From NCBI RefSeq assembly GCF_002871945.2, contig NZ_CP126963.1:1364001-1428000 (forward strand): 64,000 nt of DNA. The letters run 5' to 3'. The notes below the pieces were generated by a model. The model saw only the letters and a list, made by a program, of their open reading frames with translations, did not search any database and was not told where the DNA came from. This stretch comes from Gleimia hominis (GTDB lineage: Bacteria > Actinomycetota > Actinomycetes > Actinomycetales > Actinomycetaceae). How positions within the stretch are numbered: the stretch's first letter is position 1; every line of letters starts with the position of its first letter. This document shows positions 61,677-64,000 of the stretch, one piece after another. The translations under genes were made by a program, and so were the position numbers.

Positions 61677-62840
61677 TTGAACGCCTCCAGACCAGGAACG
61701 TTGCGGAAACAAAACACGTCGTTGGTACTGCAAACAATCCTCAATTCGCCCACTCCTCTCCCGCGAGCGAGTATTGCGAATAAAACAGGCCTAACAAAGG
61801 CTACTGTTTCAAGGATTGTTGCGGAACTACTACACGCCCGACTACTCACGGAACGCACACCGGAGATAGAGCGTATCGGCCGTCCGTCATTACCACTAGA
61901 GATCAGACCCATGACCTACGCTGCTATCGGCATGGAAGTCAACATCAGCTATCTAGCGGTTACCGTAACTGACCTTGCAGGTGACACTCTCTTTTCGGCT
62001 GTTGAGAAGGATAACTTTCGCAGTTCTGACCCTAAATACGTGTTACCTCGCCTAGGAGAAATGGTACGGCAGTGGTCACCGCCTAAGGGTTGCTGCATTA
62101 CAGGAACACGCTTGTGCATACCTGGCCTAACCACTGAGGACAAGACGATTCTTACTGCCCCAAACTTAGGGTGGAAAAATGTTGTGCCAGAGACATATTT
62201 GTCTCTGCCTGATCCCATCTCACTTGGTTGTCTTATGAACGAGGCCGACGCAGCTGCATATTCAATGCTGTACTCAGCTCCGGGGAGTTTCTCCAGCAAT
62301 AAATCATTCTTGTATGTGTCTGGCGAAGTCGGAGTTGGCGCATCAATCATGTTCAACTCTAAGCTGTTCTCGGGATCTCACAATTGGGCAGGCGAAATCG
62401 GGCATATGTGTGTTGACCCCGCAGGCCCACTCTGTAGATGCGGCTCAAATGGGTGCCTGGAGCAATTTGTAGGGCAAGATGCACTACTGAAAGCAGCTGG
62501 GCTACCCGAGAACTCCACTTTCACTCGATTGCTCGCCAGCTACAAGAAGCGTGAAAGTAAGTCAATAGAAGCAATTGATCAAGCCAACAAAGCCATAAGC
62601 ATAGCTATTTCAAACGCATTAAATCTATTAGACCTAGACGTAGTCATTTTTGGTGGAAACCTAGCTGCACTTCTCGACTTCGGGGCAGTAAAAATAGAGA
62701 AGGAGCTGAAGAAACGCCTGCTTAACTCAAAGTGGAGCGAAACCAGGTTATTAACAAACCCGCATGGATTCTTTTCAGCCTCTAAGGGCGCTTGTTACGC
62801 TGCGTTAGAGGCTTTTATCGAGAATCCCTCTCTTAGTTAA
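61677..62840 (+). CDS. ROK-family xylose-responsive repressor (XylR-like)
   Basis: A 387-residue regulator with an N-terminal winged helix (PRASIANKTGLTKATVSRIV) and a ROK domain containing the zinc motif CRCGSNGCLEQF and the sugar-site phrase HNWAGEIGHMC. It is divergent from xylA, with the operator in the 210-bp gap. The TTG start at 61677 is preceded by AAAGGAAG at ideal spacing. Candidate promoter TTCCCG-N17-TAATAT lies near 61626-61654. Its stop overlaps the stop of the convergent amidohydrolase gene by 4 bp (TTAA). Confidence 0.92.
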   Translation: MNASRPGTLRKQNTSLVLQTILNSPTPLPRASIANKTGLTKATVSRIVAELLHARLLTERTPEIERIGRPSLPLEIRPMTYAAIGMEVNISYLAVTVTDLAGDTLFSAVEKDNFRSSDPKYVLPRLGEMVRQWSPPKGCCITGTRLCIPGLTTEDKTILTAPNLGWKNVVPETYLSLPDPISLGCLMNEADAAAYSMLYSAPGSFSSNKSFLYVSGEVGVGASIMFNSKLFSGSHNWAGEIGHMCVDPAGPLCRCGSNGCLEQFVGQDALLKAAGLPENSTFTRLLASYKKRESKSIEAIDQANKAISIAISNALNLLDLDVVIFGGNLAALLDFGAVKIEKELKKRLLNSKWSETRLLTNPHGFFSASKGACYAALEAFIENPSLS

Positions 62841-63781
62841 CCCAGTTGGTACAGTTTTTGCGCGTTTGTGCGGAGTATCGAGTTGCGTTGTTCCTCAGGC
62901 AAATTGGCTTTGCGCACGTAATCGAATGCGCGCACGTACTTGTCTTCTTGGAAGTAGGGGTGGTCGGAACCACCTAGAATCTGTGTTCCCCCATAACTCT
63001 CGACCGCTAGGCGAAGAGCGGGTTCATAGAAGTTCGCGGCGTCGAAATAGAAGGTTTGCAACGTTTCTTGAGGGGACGCGGGGAACGCATCCCAGTCCGT
63101 GTAATTGTCCTCTATGCGTTGGAACATGAACGCTAAGTCGCCACCCAGATGCGCAATATGGAAGCGAATATTAGGGTATTTACCGGGGATCCCAGCTTTT
63201 AGAAGATGCAGGGTAGCAGTCGCATCCTCTACGGGCGCGCCATTAACCCACGCCAGGCCCTTATCTGCAATCAACGGTGAGCACACCCCGGATCCCGTCG
63301 GATGAATATTCACCACTGCGTGACGTTCGTTCAACTCCGCCCACACGGGGGCAAAAGACTTATCATCTAACGTGGTGCCGTCACGAAAAACCGTGGGCAG
63401 CGAGACGCCTAAAAAGTCGCGTTCAAACACGTGTGGTAGCTCCGCGAGCGCGGCCTCAACGTCCGGTAAGGGCAGTGCGCCATAGGCTTGGAACCGCCCC
63501 GGGTACGCGTCAATCAGCCGCTTGTACTCGTCGTTAATCCACTGCGTGGTCTGCGCGTTCGCTGGTACCTGCGGAGTCACTGCCAGCACCTGCTGCTCCA
63601 CCCCCGCTTTATCCATCCACTGCAGGCGGGTTCGCATGTCCTCATCGGAAGAATCGGCGTTCATTCCCCGCGCAATCGCAGTGGTATCCGGATCCACCCC
63701 AGCCTTTTCTAACAAATCCAGGTAGTGAGCTGGGTAAACGTGAGCGTGCGTATCTATAGCAAGTGTTTCGTTAACAGTCAT
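62837..63781 (-). CDS. Amidohydrolase-family protein (ACMSD-like)
   Basis: A 314-residue metal-dependent hydrolase or decarboxylase of the amidohydrolase_2 group. Metal ligands are visible in IDTHAHVYP (N-terminus), in NIHPTG (central), in HIAHLGGDL, and as the Asp in GGSDHPYF. This is the layout of ACMSD and gamma-resorcylate decarboxylase-type enzymes; the substrate cannot be named. The ATG at 63781 is the only reasonable start. It is convergent with xylR, sharing 4 bp at the stops, and upstream of it the window ends in a tandem repeat. Confidence 0.87.
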   Translation of the reverse strand: MTVNETLAIDTHAHVYPAHYLDLLEKAGVDPDTTAIARGMNADSSDEDMRTRLQWMDKAGVEQQVLAVTPQVPANAQTTQWINDEYKRLIDAYPGRFQAYGALPLPDVEAALAELPHVFERDFLGVSLPTVFRDGTTLDDKSFAPVWAELNERHAVVNIHPTGSGVCSPLIADKGLAWVNGAPVEDATATLHLLKAGIPGKYPNIRFHIAHLGGDLAFMFQRIEDNYTDWDAFPASPQETLQTFYFDAANFYEPALRLAVESYGGTQILGGSDHPYFQEDKYVRAFDYVRKANLPEEQRNSILRTNAQKLYQLG

Positions 63782-63933
63782 ACCTCCAGGCTATAACGGG
63801 TAAGAGCGCTGAGCGATATATGCAAACCCACCCGCCTCAACTGCGATTGCAGCGAACCTCGGCGGGTTGCAACGGTAAACACCCCACCCGCCACACACAA
63901 GCCACCACACAGAACATGGCGGTTACGCGCATA

Positions 63934-64000
63934 GCAGGTGGGGTGCGGGACGCTACACCAGGCAGGTGGGGTGCGGGACGCTACACCGGGCAGGTGGGGC
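63934..64000. repeat. 28-bp tandem repeat running off the window end
   Basis: Units at 63934, 63962 and (partial) 63990 read GCAGGTGGGGTGCGGGACGC followed by TACACCRG, with one substitution. At least 2.4 copies are present and the array continues beyond the window. It lies upstream of the amidohydrolase gene; no gene is visible in the last 219 bp. Confidence 0.93.

Overview
The window comes from a Gram-positive actinobacterium, most likely an Actinomycetaceae-like genus (inference). Supporting signs are small actinobacterial families (DUF3073, DUF3618, Actinobacterial Holin-X), an actinobacterial-type XylA, SpaA-type sortase pili, an MrpA-B fusion, GTG/TTG starts, many 4-bp ATGA/GTGA operon overlaps and a DtxR/IdeR-like iron box. 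Gene density is high on both strands. No rRNA, CRISPR array, prophage or intact IS is visible; the only mobile-element trace is a short IS3-type transposase remnant near 24.5 kb.

Layout. 0-0.8 kb: start of a membrane protein leaving the window, then a minus-strand tRNA cluster (Phe, Asp, Asp, Glu). 0.9-5.7 kb: MscS-like channel, MsrB, EEP-fold hydrolase, RhtA-like exporter, GlsB-like protein. 5.9-11.4 kb: tRNA-Lys, a two-gene ABC/FtsX exporter, Holin-X/DUF3618 pair, DUF3073 protein. 11.4-17.5 kb: beta-glucoside locus on the minus strand (solute-binding lipoprotein, two permeases, GH1 beta-glucosidase, LacI regulator) with a perfect LacI-type operator upstream. 17.7-24.3 kb: Mrp cation/proton antiporter operon A(B)-C-D-E-F-G. 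24.3-33.8 kb: mixed housekeeping (MFS protein, unknown 424-aa protein with dcd, an ATPase/FtsX/DUF4418 module behind an iron-box promoter, 3-methyladenine DNA glycosylase, FemAB, GNAT). 33.8-44.2 kb: pilus locus (2262-aa tip adhesin, major pilin, class C sortase, minor pilin). 44.4-53.8 kb: galactoside use (UDPGP-type uridylyltransferase, GalK, GH36 alpha-galactosidase, ABC importer, divergent ROK regulator). 53.9-57.3 kb: ABC exporter with two FtsX permeases. 57.4-62.8 kb: xylose locus (sugar porter, XylB, XylA, divergent ROK XylR) with an operator over the xylA -10 box. 62.8-63.8 kb: ACMSD-like amidohydrolase.

How the genes fit together. Three sugar loci pair transport, hydrolysis or phosphorylation and their own repressor, which suits life on plant- or host-derived beta-glucosides, alpha-galactosides and xylose. 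The pilus locus suits host attachment. The Mrp antiporter provides sodium and pH homeostasis.

The best candidates for something new are: (1) the iron-box-controlled DUF4418-FtsX-ATPase module, probably a metal-linked membrane system; (2) the number of short tandem repeats (8, 21, 24, 25, 28, 28 and 39 bp units) at gene ends or inside genes, one of which seems to have grown from the 3' end of the neighbouring gene; (3) a giant tip adhesin whose VWA metal site looks degenerate, in a locus with three different sorting motifs; (4) galK paired with a UDPGP-type enzyme and no galT in view. Everything here is read by eye; no database search was run.
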